A stretch of DNA of 64,000 nt from NCBI GenBank assembly GCA_026129905.1, contig JAHCHE010000014.1, forward strand, positions 62,001 to 126,000, read 5' to 3'. This stretch comes from Bryobacteraceae bacterium. Lineage in GTDB: Bacteria > Acidobacteriota > Terriglobia > Bryobacterales > Bryobacteraceae. The notes below the pieces were generated by a model. That model did not search any database, was not told where the DNA came from, and was given only the letters and a program-made list of their open reading frames with translations. The position numbers and the translations under genes are program-made. Below are positions 25,416 to 33,602 of the stretch, in pieces; position 1 is the stretch's first letter; every line of letters starts with the position of its first letter.

Positions 25416-26300
25416 CTACGCCCCAAGAGAGCTACTGGCCTCGGGGGCGGAAGCGCTGGGCTTCGGTTTCGGCGTCGAGATCTCGGCCCCTTCCGGCGTG
25501 ATCAGGATCACGCGTACCTGCCCGCGGTTCCCGATCGGGCCGATCGGCTTGCCGTTCGACAGGATTTCCAGGCCTCCGGCGTTGCCCACCACCAGACGCG
25601 CGTTCTCCAACCCATAGAGTCGCTTCGTCTCGTTCGGCTCGAGCACGCCGGAGAACAAGTGCTGGTTCCCCGAAGTGATCCTCACCCAGGTAGATTCCTT
25701 CGCCTCGATCATGATCCACAGCGGTCCTTCCGCTTGGACCTGGCGTGGCGCCCCTGCCATCTCGGCCGCGGGCTCGGCGTTGGCCGGCGCCGGTGCTGCC
25801 GGGCGCTCCGTGGAACGCGCGCCTGTGCGCGTATTCGGTGCGGGCGGCGGCGTCTCGCGTCGGGCGAGTTCCTGCATGCCGCCCGGCTGTTGCTGGTTCA
25901 GCCAGACCGAATACAGTGCGGCGCAGCCGGCCAGTACCGCCGCCAGCGCCACCAGCCCGCCTAGCAGCTTGTAGCCGTTGCGCGAGGTTGGTATCGAGAG
26001 CGCGATCGGCGGCAATTCCGTCCCTTCCCGCCGGGGTTCCTGACCCGGTATCAGGGGCGGACCCTCTTTCTCCGCCAGAGCCTTCAGGTCCGGCTCGATC
26101 TCGCCTTCCGGAATGCCCAAGCTATGGGCGAATTGTTGCACGAAGCTCTTGCGAAAGAAACCGCCGGGAATCGTGTCCCAATCCTCCGCTTCAATGGCAG
26201 CCAGGTACCGCGTATGGATACGGGTCTCGTCGGCGATTTCCGAGAGCTTGCGCCCTTGGCTCTCGCGAGCCTTTCGGAGTCTTTCTCCGAGGGAAGCCAT
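25416..26300 (-). CDS. RodZ-like helix-turn-helix membrane protein
   Basis: The ATG at 26300 (MASLGERLRKARESQGRKLS) is preferred over a TTG three codons upstream. The 294-residue product has an XRE/RodZ helix-turn-helix at residues 3-65 ('LSEIADETRIHTRYLAAIE', 'GFFRKSFVQQFAHSLGI'). A single transmembrane helix lies near 110-132 ('LLGGLVALAAVLAGCAALY'), then a proline-rich linker and a C-terminal DUF4115 domain ('LWIMIEAKESTWVRITSG', 'LVVGNAGGLEILSNGKPIGP'). RodZ links MreB filaments to the membrane and helps maintain cell shape. It is divergent from a glycosyltransferase gene, with about 60 bases between. A minus-strand TATTAT near 26330 may be its -10. Confidence 0.82.
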   Translation of the reverse strand: MASLGERLRKARESQGRKLSEIADETRIHTRYLAAIEAEDWDTIPGGFFRKSFVQQFAHSLGIPEGEIEPDLKALAEKEGPPLIPGQEPRREGTELPPIALSIPTSRNGYKLLGGLVALAAVLAGCAALYSVWLNQQQPGGMQELARRETPPPAPNTRTGARSTERPAAPAPANAEPAAEMAGAPRQVQAEGPLWIMIEAKESTWVRITSGNQHLFSGVLEPNETKRLYGLENARLVVGNAGGLEILSNGKPIGPIGNRGQVRVILITPEGAEISTPKPKPSASAPEASSSLGA

Positions 26301-26359
26301 AGTACTCAAGACCAGCCGCTATAATACTACAGTCGGCCCCGTACTGCTCGGAACCCCTG

Positions 26360-27385
26360 ATGATCTCCGTTGTGGTGGTGAACTGGGAGCGTTGCGCGCT
26401 CCTCCGCCAATGTCTCGAATCCCTCGCCCGTCAAACGCTTAGCGGCTTTGAGGTGATCCTTGTCGATAACGGTTCCCGCGATGGCTCCGCCGATATGGCC
26501 GAGCGCGAATTCGGCGCCGCCCCCTTCCCGCTCAAGCTGATCCGCAACCGCGAGAACCGCGGCTTCTGCGCCGCCAACAACCAGGGCGTCGCCGCCGCCG
26601 CCGGCGCCTTCATCGCGCTGCTGAACAACGACGCCGAGGCCGAGCCCGGCTGGCTCGCCGCCCTGCGACGCGCTTTCGATCACGGCCCCCAAGTGGGCAT
26701 GGCCGCCTCGAAGATCCTGGTCTGGGAGGACCCCGCGCGCATCGACAAAGCCGGGCATTTGATCTACCCCGACGGCCAGAACCGCGGCCGCGGCAGCGGC
26801 GAACTCGACCGGGGCCAGTACGACCGCCTCGAGGAAACCCTCTGGCCCGATGGATGCGCGGCCATGTACCGTCGTGCGATGCTGGATCAGATCGGCGGCT
26901 TCGACGAAGACTTCTTCGCCTACGCCGACGACGCGGAGCTTGGTCTCCGTGCGAGAATTGCAGGTTGGACCTGTCTTTATGTTCCGGAGGCGGTAGTCCG
27001 GCATCATCGAGGAGCGACTCTCGGACTCCTGTCGACACGGCGACTCGAGTTGATTGAGCGTAACCGGGTTTTGCTGGCGGCAAAACTCTTTCCGTGGAGC
27101 CTGCTATGGCTAAACGGCGCGTACTACACGGCAAGGATCGGAGCGGGCCTCTGGGCGGCGGCAAGAAACAAAGGGGAACTGCGGCGCCACGAGGGGATGC
27201 GGGGAAAGTGGCGAGTCGCGCTCGCGCTGGCCAAAGGCGACCTCGAAGCGATGCGCCTGTTGCCGCGCATGCTCCGCAAGCGCCGCCAGATCGAGCGGAT
27301 CCGCAAATTGAGCCCCAGCCAGATCCGCCAATTGCTGTTCCGATACCGGATTACGTTGAGAGAGCTAATGGAACAGGCGACCTAG
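26360..27385 (+). CDS. GT2-family glycosyltransferase
   Basis: The 341-residue protein shows the GT-A fold: 'MISVVVVNWERCALLRQCLE', 'VDNGSRDGS' and 'NRENRGFCAANNQGV'. The DXD-type metal motif is in 'ALLNNDAEAEPGW'. 'IGGFDEDFFAYADDAELGLR' and 'VRHHRGATLG' complete the rhamnosyltransferase-like pattern. The C-terminus is basic and helical. It probably adds a sugar to a lipid-linked or surface glycan. It begins a same-strand cluster with two methyltransferases and an M28-type enzyme. The donor sugar is not predictable from sequence alone. Confidence 0.88.
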   Translation: MISVVVVNWERCALLRQCLESLARQTLSGFEVILVDNGSRDGSADMAEREFGAAPFPLKLIRNRENRGFCAANNQGVAAAAGAFIALLNNDAEAEPGWLAALRRAFDHGPQVGMAASKILVWEDPARIDKAGHLIYPDGQNRGRGSGELDRGQYDRLEETLWPDGCAAMYRRAMLDQIGGFDEDFFAYADDAELGLRARIAGWTCLYVPEAVVRHHRGATLGLLSTRRLELIERNRVLLAAKLFPWSLLWLNGAYYTARIGAGLWAAARNKGELRRHEGMRGKWRVALALAKGDLEAMRLLPRMLRKRRQIERIRKLSPSQIRQLLFRYRITLRELMEQAT

Positions 27386-27414
27386 CCGGTCTGCCCGAAG
27401 TCAACCAGGTAACC

Positions 27415-28437
27415 ATGCCGCTGGAAGAATACCACGCCCCCGTCTTGTTGTTGGAGCCGGAGCTTCCACCGGCGCCGCCCGCCAAGCCGCCCGAGAGCTG
27501 TCCCGCCTGTGGCAATGCCGGCGTGCGCGTCCTGTACCGGGCCGGGGACCGCCTCTACCGCACGACATCGGACACGTTCGAGATCGTCGAATGCCAGTCG
27601 TGCCGGCTGGTGCGCCTCTCGCCGCGGCCCACCCCCGCCGAACTGTGCCGCTACTACCCCAAGGAGTACTGGTACGTTCCCGCCGAGGACGCCGCATCGC
27701 GTCTTACGGAGGCCTACCGCCGCTTCGTTCTGCGGGATCACGTCCGTTTTGTCGAGAAAGCCATCGCCCACGCCCCCGCCAACGGGCTGGTGGTCGACGT
27801 CGGCTGCGGCGGCGGCCTGTTTTTGCGCCTCCTGAAGGATCGCGGCTACAAGGTCGTCGGCATCGACTTCTCCCTCGCCGCGGCGGGTTTCGCCTGGGAA
27901 CACAACAAGGTCCCGGCCATCTGCGGCTCGCTCTCCTCCGCGCCCCTCCCGGCGGAAAGCTGCGCCGTCATCACCATGTTCCACGTCCTCGAGCACCTGT
28001 TCGATCCCGCCTCCAATCTTCAGTCCGCACACAACCTCCTCCATCCGGAGGGCCGGCTTGTGGTTCAGGTACCCAACGCCGCTTCCTGGCAGTTTCTTCT
28101 GCTCGGCGAAAACTGGAGCGGCGCCGACGTGCCGCGCCACTTGTGGAATTTCCGCGCCCGCGATCTCGAGATTCTGCTCGACCGCTGCGGCTTCGAGGTT
28201 GCCCGCGTGAAGTACTTCTCGCTGCGCGACAATCCCGCCTGCCTCGCCACCAGTCTCGCTCCCGGTCTGGACCCGATGGTGCGGCGCATCCGCGGAACGA
28301 ATGACGCCCCGCGGCGCAGCCTCGTGAAAGACGTCGCGTACTTCAGCCTCGTGGCCGCGTCGCTCCCGTTCGCGTTGCTGGAAGCCGCCTGCCGCGCCGG
28401 GTCCACCGTCATGATGGAGGCCCGAAAGAAGCGATGA
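27415..28437 (+). CDS. SAM-dependent methyltransferase with N-terminal zinc ribbon
   Basis: The frame is open from 27094 inside the glycosyltransferase gene, but the ATG at 27415 lies 29 bases after that gene's stop and is a better start, giving 340 residues. Residues about 25-60 hold two CxxC pairs ('CPACGNAG' and 'CQSCRLVRLSP'), a zinc ribbon common in sugar- and lipid-modifying methyltransferases. The SAM motif is 'VVDVGCGGGLFLRLLKDRGY', with 'VVGIDFS' and 'MFHVLEHLFDP' following. The C-terminus has a hydrophobic stretch ('YFSLVAASLPFALLEAA') that may bind membrane. It overlaps the next gene by ATGA. A role in modifying a surface glycan is inferred from the neighbours. Confidence 0.82.
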   Translation: MPLEEYHAPVLLLEPELPPAPPAKPPESCPACGNAGVRVLYRAGDRLYRTTSDTFEIVECQSCRLVRLSPRPTPAELCRYYPKEYWYVPAEDAASRLTEAYRRFVLRDHVRFVEKAIAHAPANGLVVDVGCGGGLFLRLLKDRGYKVVGIDFSLAAAGFAWEHNKVPAICGSLSSAPLPAESCAVITMFHVLEHLFDPASNLQSAHNLLHPEGRLVVQVPNAASWQFLLLGENWSGADVPRHLWNFRARDLEILLDRCGFEVARVKYFSLRDNPACLATSLAPGLDPMVRRIRGTNDAPRRSLVKDVAYFSLVAASLPFALLEAACRAGSTVMMEARKKR

Positions 28438-29171
28438 GCCACCTGCGTGGCGGGTTGCGGCCTCCCTCCGCGCCACCCCCGCAACGCCACGCCGGGCTGC
28501 GCCGCGTGCTGCCGGCGCCCCTGCTTCGCTACATCCTCTACTTCGAGACCTCCATCGAGACCGCCGTCGAGGAATTCGCGCGCTCCCTGCCCGACGGCGC
28601 CGCGGTCCTGGATGCCGGGGCGGGCGAGGCGCGTCACCGCCGGCTTTTCCCGCGGCAGCGCTACGTGGCGGCCGATCTGGCGATCGGGGACGCCGCGTGG
28701 GATTATTCACGCCTGGACTGCGTCGCCGATCTCGCCGCGCTGCCGTTCCGGTCCGGCTCGTTCGACGGCTGCATCAGCATCGTCACGCTGGAACACGTGC
28801 GCGATCCACTGGCGGTTCTTCGCGAGACGGCGCGCGTGCTCGCCCCAGGCGGAAAGCTGCTGCTGGTGGCCCCCGCGGAATGGGAAGTCCACCAGGCGCC
28901 GCACGACTACTACCGCTACACCCGCTACGGCGTGCGCTACCTGCTGGAATCGGCGGGCTTCAACGCGATCCACATTCTCGCCGTCGGGGGATACTTCCGG
29001 CTCCTGTCGCGTCGGCTGCTGGATGGCCTCCGCTTTTTTCGAGGCGTCTGGTTCTTGATTGCCGCGGCATTGGCAACCCCGCCGGCGCTCCTGCTGCCGG
29101 CGCTGGATCGCCTCGATCGCAGCCGGGAGTTTACCCTGGGATATATATGCACCGCGCGAAGGTCGTCCTGA
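28434..29171 (+). CDS. class I methyltransferase, membrane-associated
   Basis: The ATG at 28434 overlaps the previous stop (ATGA), a sign of translational coupling. The 245-residue product has motif I 'GAAVLDAGAGEARHRRLFP', 'YVAADLAIGD' and 'ISIVTLEHVRDPLAVLRETA', followed by 'LAPGGKLLLVAP'. It belongs to the Methyltransf_11 type. A C-terminal hydrophobic segment ('GVWFLIAAALATPPALLLPA') suggests membrane attachment. It overlaps the next gene by 25 bases. It is likely to act in the same glycan or lipid pathway as the genes before it. Confidence 0.85.
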   Translation: MSHLRGGLRPPSAPPPQRHAGLRRVLPAPLLRYILYFETSIETAVEEFARSLPDGAAVLDAGAGEARHRRLFPRQRYVAADLAIGDAAWDYSRLDCVADLAALPFRSGSFDGCISIVTLEHVRDPLAVLRETARVLAPGGKLLLVAPAEWEVHQAPHDYYRYTRYGVRYLLESAGFNAIHILAVGGYFRLLSRRLLDGLRFFRGVWFLIAAALATPPALLLPALDRLDRSREFTLGYICTARRSS

Positions 29172-30058
29172 TCGCCATGCTCGCTCCCTTTTCCGCCATG
29201 GCGGCGGAATTCTCGGGCGCGTCCGCGTTCGAGTTCACGCGCGCCGCGGTCGCCTTCGGTCCGAGGCCGCCCGGAAGCCCCGCCAGCAAGAAATTACAGG
29301 AATTTATCAAGGCAAAGCTGAAGTCGTTTCGATGTGAGATCGTCGACGACGCATTCACAGCCAGCACCCCCATCGGCGCCGTCGGAATGGCCAACGTCAT
29401 CGCCCGCTTCCCGGGGACATCCGGCCGCGCCGTCGTCTTCTCCGGCCACTATGACACCAAGCACATGCCCGGCATCGACTTCGTCGGCGCCAACGACGGA
29501 GGCTCGTCTACGGGACTCCTGCTCGAACTCGCCCGCGTGTTCTCCTCCACCAAGCGCCGCCACGACGTGTACCTGGTCTGGTTCGACGGAGAGGAAGCCT
29601 ACGTCCAATACACGGGAACGGACGGCTTTTATGGGAGCCGCCACCTCGCGCGGCGCTGGGAGCAGGACGGCACGCTTAAGAAGATTCTCGCGCTCATCAA
29701 CGTCGACATGATCGGCGACCGGGACCTGGGGATTCTTAAGGAGCAATATTCGAAGGCCTCGCTTAACGCGTTGATCTGGAAGGTCGCCGGCGAGTTGGGT
29801 TACGGCCGCTATTTTCTCAACGAAAGCGGCGCCGTGCTCGACGATCACTTCCAGTTCGTGCAGAAAATGGTTCCGGCCGCGAACCTGATCGACTTCGACT
29901 ACGGGCCGAACAATTCCTACTGGCACACCCCGAAGGACACGATGGACAAGCTCAGTCCGAAGAGCTTCGAGGTGGTAGGGCGCGTTCTCCTGGAAGTGCT
30001 CAGGCGCCTGGAAGCTCCGGCAGCAGCCGCTCCTCCGTCAGCAGTTCCATCCCGGTGA
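29147..30058 (+). CDS. M28-family peptidase / glutaminyl-cyclase-like enzyme
   Basis: The ATG at 29147 opens a signal peptide (MHRAKVVLIAMLAPFSAMAA) inside the end of the previous gene. The 303-residue product has the zinc ligands of the M28 fold: His101 ('FSGHYDTKHM'), Asp117 ('GANDGGSSTGLLLEL'), the Glu pair at 149-150 ('VWFDGEEA'), Asp187 ('NVDMIGD') and His260 ('YWHTPKDTMDKL'). The spacing and the 'DGEEA...GSRHLA' block resemble bacterial glutaminyl cyclases, which convert N-terminal glutamine to pyroglutamate, more than aminopeptidases. It is secreted or periplasmic. Its last 59 bases overlap the convergent gene on the other strand. Confidence 0.82.
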   Translation: MHRAKVVLIAMLAPFSAMAAEFSGASAFEFTRAAVAFGPRPPGSPASKKLQEFIKAKLKSFRCEIVDDAFTASTPIGAVGMANVIARFPGTSGRAVVFSGHYDTKHMPGIDFVGANDGGSSTGLLLELARVFSSTKRRHDVYLVWFDGEEAYVQYTGTDGFYGSRHLARRWEQDGTLKKILALINVDMIGDRDLGILKEQYSKASLNALIWKVAGELGYGRYFLNESGAVLDDHFQFVQKMVPAANLIDFDYGPNNSYWHTPKDTMDKLSPKSFEVVGRVLLEVLRRLEAPAAAAPPSAVPSR

Positions 30059-31595
30059 TTTTCCAGCTTCCGTCCACGGGCGCTACGCGAAAGATCGCTT
30101 CGTACTGATTCCGCCTTTGGTGAATGTGGCCCCAGTGGCCCACCGATCCGGCGACGGTCCAGAGGCACCGGGCGCGAAAGCCCTTCCCCTCCGGCTCCGC
30201 CGCGGCGCGCTGAATCTCCACCTGTTTCACGCGCACCCGCGCCCCGCCCTGGTTTCGCAACTCCAGCGACCGCCGCGTCTGGAGATACGTTTCCCGCAGA
30301 AGGTCGCCGCTTACGCTCCCCGCCAACAGATCGTAGACGGTGTTCTCATCCCGGAAATGGAATGCCCGGTAGACATTAAATAGCAATCCATGGACTATCT
30401 TGCCGGCGTTTTCGTCGGAAACACTTGAGGACCGGGCGCCCGTGTACGCGCCCGCCGCAGCCGCTAGCAGCGCGAATCCGGCCAGCAACGCGTTCCGCGG
30501 CAGCGCCTGTCCTCGGCGCACGCGCCGGGCGGCGAAGATCAGCAGCAGGACCAGGGCCGCGGAGCACACGCCCGCCGCCAACGGCAGCAACCGGGTCAGT
30601 CTGCCCGGAGGCCGCCCGACGTCCACCGCGTTCGGCGCGCCCCTGCGGTGGAGGTTTTCCCACGCCAGCACATTGTCCACCGGCGTCAGCATCTTAGGCC
30701 GCGGACCCGCCTCATCGGTCGCCGCCGCCGCAACCTGGCGAATCGACGGGTCGAACCGCTTCCACGCAACCCGCGCGGTTCGGGGGTAGCCGCGCGTCGG
30801 CAGGGCGAACGTGGCCCCTACCGTCGCCGACCGGGCATCCAACTCCTCGGGCGGATCGACGACCGTGTTGTTCCACAACCCCCGGCGGAGGAAGTGTACG
30901 CTGTCGAGCGGCGCTTCGGCCAGCTCGCCGTCCACCTCGAGTTGAAAGCTCCGCGCCAGCATGTCCCCGATACGCCGCTGCAATTCCGGCTGCGACCCGA
31001 CTTCCATCACGCGCGCGCTCGAGGCCTCCAGGTCGCGCGGCCGCGCCAGCACTTCCACCCGCACCTCGAACGGCTCGATATACAGGAACGCGCTTACCCG
31101 GGCGTCGTACTGCCGGCGCAGCCGAGGGTTCCGGAAGCGGGAATTCCACGGATCGCCCCAATCGAGATCGAGCGTCTGCTCCCCTTCCAGAAAGTGCAGA
31201 TCAGTCACCGGAAGGCCCAGGTGGTACACGATGAACGCAATGCGCGGCCCGGAGATCGTCAGGCTCTTCGGCCGGCCTGCGGCTTTGTACTCCCACACCT
31301 GCGTCAGCGCTCGTTCGTTTCCGGAGACTACTTCGCCGGTCACGTTGTCGAGCCGCAGCCGCGCCTGCTCCAAACTGCTGGTCAGGCGCCCCTTCAGCGC
31401 CCTCCCGTCGCCGCGCAATTCCAGGTCCCTCAACGAGTCGGGCCGCTGCAACTCAACTTCTGCCTGAATCCGGACGCGGCCCTCTTCCACGAAGATTTCA
31501 GCGATGGTAGGCGCCTCGATCGGGCGAGTTGGGGAAGGCGCCTGAGCCGGCACAAACGCGGCGAGCCAAGCCGCCAGCAGCGCGCGGCGGAGCAT
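30000..31595 (-). CDS. membrane-anchored protein of unknown function
   Basis: The 531-residue protein begins with a signal peptide (MLRRALLAAWLAAFVPAQA). Residues about 30-315 form a large extracytoplasmic region of beta character ('VRIQAEVELQRPDSLRDLEL', 'GEQTLDLDWGDPWNSRF'). Two transmembrane helices follow near 335-360 and 370-388 ('LLPLAAGVCSAALVLLLIFA', 'LLAGFALLAAAAGAYTGA'). A C-terminal soluble domain ('RNQYEAIFRVAPVDGSWKIT', 'GMELLTEERLL') resembles an SnoaL/NTF2-like or Tim44-like fold but is not assignable. Transcription converges on the M28 gene and the two coding regions overlap by 59 bases. No function is proposed. Confidence 0.7.
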   Translation of the reverse strand: MLRRALLAAWLAAFVPAQAPSPTRPIEAPTIAEIFVEEGRVRIQAEVELQRPDSLRDLELRGDGRALKGRLTSSLEQARLRLDNVTGEVVSGNERALTQVWEYKAAGRPKSLTISGPRIAFIVYHLGLPVTDLHFLEGEQTLDLDWGDPWNSRFRNPRLRRQYDARVSAFLYIEPFEVRVEVLARPRDLEASSARVMEVGSQPELQRRIGDMLARSFQLEVDGELAEAPLDSVHFLRRGLWNNTVVDPPEELDARSATVGATFALPTRGYPRTARVAWKRFDPSIRQVAAAATDEAGPRPKMLTPVDNVLAWENLHRRGAPNAVDVGRPPGRLTRLLPLAAGVCSAALVLLLIFAARRVRRGQALPRNALLAGFALLAAAAGAYTGARSSSVSDENAGKIVHGLLFNVYRAFHFRDENTVYDLLAGSVSGDLLRETYLQTRRSLELRNQGGARVRVKQVEIQRAAAEPEGKGFRARCLWTVAGSVGHWGHIHQRRNQYEAIFRVAPVDGSWKITGMELLTEERLLPELPGA

Positions 31596-32501
31596 CTAGG
31601 TTTCCGGCTTGTCGATCGACGCCGGGTCGTGGATGTCGAATTGGGGCCCTTCTTCTCCCCATTCCTCCGCGCGGAAAATGCGGCCGTGCCCCTTCGGACC
31701 GTCGATCTCCTTCACCGTGAAGCTCACCTTCCCGCCCTTCACCCGCGCCCAGACGTGATGGTAGAACCATCCCTCGCGAAAGCCTTCTCCCCGCTGGAGC
31801 CCCCGCTGCATCGTCCCGCCGGAACTGCCCACCTCCATGTACGTCACGCCGTCGCGCTGCAAACGGACAAACTGGTGCCCGTGCCCGCTGATGACGTACT
31901 CGACGCCGTGCCGCAGCGCCGTCTGGTGCAGCGGAAACTCGCCGCTACGCAGCTTCAGCGGAACAATCCAGAACGGCTTGTGAAAAAACACGAACTTCGG
32001 CCGCCGATCGCGGTGCGCTTCCAGGTCGCGCTCCAGGAATTCCATCTGTTCCTGCGTCAGGTCGGTGGTGCGGCTGTTGTCGAGCACGGTGAAGTGCGCG
32101 TCCTGGTAGTTGAAGCTGTAGAACAGCGGCCGGCGCGTTTCCTGGACGTAGATCTTGGCCGAGGTGTCGGAGAAGACGTCGTGGTTGCCGGGCGTGAAGT
32201 AGAGCGGAAAGTGGCCGTAGCGCACGAACGTGGGGCGCAGCGCGTTCCACTCCGCCTGCGCGCGATCGTCTCTCCCGCCCTCGATCGTGTCGCCGACGTT
32301 GATGACGAAATCCGGATGCAACAGGTCCACCTCGCGCCAGACGCGCCCCCACACTTCCGGCGCCGCCCCGCCCGTGCGGTCGCCCATGATCGAAAAATGG
32401 AAGTCGTTTTTCGGTTCGGTGACGGCGCGCGTGGCGATGATGCCGCCGAACACCAGAAGGACGAGGCTCCCCGCCAGGCGCCGCCGCGTCAGTGGCTGCA
32501 T
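31596..32501 (-). CDS. membrane-anchored metallophosphoesterase
   Basis: The ATG at 32501 (MQPLTRRRLAGSLVLLVFGG) starts an N-terminal anchor or signal; upstream ATGs in frame add non-conserved residues. The 301-residue calcineurin-type protein has the metal-binding motifs 'FSIMGDRTGG', 'VINVGDTIEGG', 'YFTPGNHDVF', 'FVFFHKPFW' and 'YVISGHGHQFV', in the canonical order D-x-R, GD, GNH(D), H, GHxH. It probably hydrolyses phosphoesters outside the cytoplasm. It lies directly upstream of the membrane protein gene on the same strand with no gap (31595/31596), so the two likely form an operon. It is divergent from the PIG-L gene. Confidence 0.87.
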   Translation of the reverse strand: MQPLTRRRLAGSLVLLVFGGIIATRAVTEPKNDFHFSIMGDRTGGAAPEVWGRVWREVDLLHPDFVINVGDTIEGGRDDRAQAEWNALRPTFVRYGHFPLYFTPGNHDVFSDTSAKIYVQETRRPLFYSFNYQDAHFTVLDNSRTTDLTQEQMEFLERDLEAHRDRRPKFVFFHKPFWIVPLKLRSGEFPLHQTALRHGVEYVISGHGHQFVRLQRDGVTYMEVGSSGGTMQRGLQRGEGFREGWFYHHVWARVKGGKVSFTVKEIDGPKGHGRIFRAEEWGEEGPQFDIHDPASIDKPET

Positions 32502-32557
32502 AAACCCGATTCTCGCATGCCGTACATTACTTGGAGAAGGAGAGAAGGAGAACCAGC

Positions 32558-33547
32558 ATGCAGCGAAGACATTTTCTGGAAGGGTCGCTGGGCGGAAGCC
32601 TCGCCGCGAACGCAATGGCGCAGGCCCCGGAGCGGGAGTCCGCGGAGCGCGAATCGATGTCCGGTGGAACCGGCGGCGTTTCCTACGACCTGGAGGTCGC
32701 CATCGAGCGGAAGCAGCCCGGCAAGCCTCACAAGGGCAAGGTGCTCGCCGCCATCCAGCCCCACTGCGACGACATCCCGCTATTCGCCGGCGGAACTGTG
32801 CTCAAGCTGATCGACGAGGGCTACGAGGGGATTCTCATCACGATGTCCAACGATTCGATGGCCGGCGAGGGCGCCTCCATCGGCGAAATCGTCCTCAAGA
32901 ACGAGAACGACACGAAAGAAGTCGCCCGCCGCCTGGGACTTAAGGAGGCGCTGTTTCTCAACTACCCCAATCACAACATGGACGCCTGGCCGCTGATTGA
33001 AATCCGCGCCCGCCTGGTGTTTCTGTTCCGGGCGTACAAGGTGGACACGGTCCTGGTCTACGACCCATCCGCGCTCTACGAACGGAACCCCGACCACTAC
33101 GCAACGGCGCGGGCCGTCGAATCCGCGTGCTGGATGGCGCGCTCCGAGTGGGACTATCCGGAGCACTTCAAGGTCGGCCTGACCCCGCACGGGCCCCAGG
33201 AGAAATACTACTTCGCGCGCGGGCCGCAACTGGTGAACCGGGTGGTGGACATCTCCGATTACATGGACGGCAAGGTCCATGCCAACCTCGCCAACGTCAC
33301 GCAGGGACCCGCCGGCAACAACGGAGCGCGCTTTCGCCGCAGGCTGGCCGACCAGGGAAAGAAGCTCCCGCTACTCGGCGATAGCGACGACGCGGCCAAC
33401 CGCGCCTACACCCGGCAATTCGCGCTCGACCGCGACCGCATCCGCGGGCTCAAGTACGGTCTCGCCTATGCCGAAGTCTTCCACTACATTCCGCCCGACG
33501 ACGAGCCCGCCGAAGAGTACGCGCGCCGCCACGCCGTGCCCCTGTAG
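32558..33547 (+). CDS. Tat-exported PIG-L/LmbE-family deacetylase
   Basis: AAGGAG (32545-32550) positions the ATG at 32558; the GTG/ATG nine codons earlier lacks one. The 329-residue product starts with a twin-arginine-like signal (MQRRHFLEGSLGGSLAANAM). The family zinc motif is 'IQPHCDDIPLFAGGTVLKL', equivalent to P-H-x-D-D, and a second conserved block is 'RNPDHYATARAVESACW' (H-x-D/T-H type). PIG-L enzymes remove N-acetyl groups from GlcNAc conjugates such as bacillithiol or mycothiol precursors and glycolipids. Export suggests a cell-wall or extracellular glycan substrate here. Confidence 0.85.
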   Translation: MQRRHFLEGSLGGSLAANAMAQAPERESAERESMSGGTGGVSYDLEVAIERKQPGKPHKGKVLAAIQPHCDDIPLFAGGTVLKLIDEGYEGILITMSNDSMAGEGASIGEIVLKNENDTKEVARRLGLKEALFLNYPNHNMDAWPLIEIRARLVFLFRAYKVDTVLVYDPSALYERNPDHYATARAVESACWMARSEWDYPEHFKVGLTPHGPQEKYYFARGPQLVNRVVDISDYMDGKVHANLANVTQGPAGNNGARFRRRLADQGKKLPLLGDSDDAANRAYTRQFALDRDRIRGLKYGLAYAEVFHYIPPDDEPAEEYARRHAVPL

Positions 33548-33602
33548 GGCGATGACGCCATGGATTTGGGAACACCCGGATCGCGGGCTGTTCCCAGCCA
33601 CG

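Noticed and set aside
25238-25426. 63-codon N-terminal extension of the 459-residue protein
   Set aside because: It runs through the tandem-hairpin repeat and has no ribosome site. The ATG at 25237 has one.
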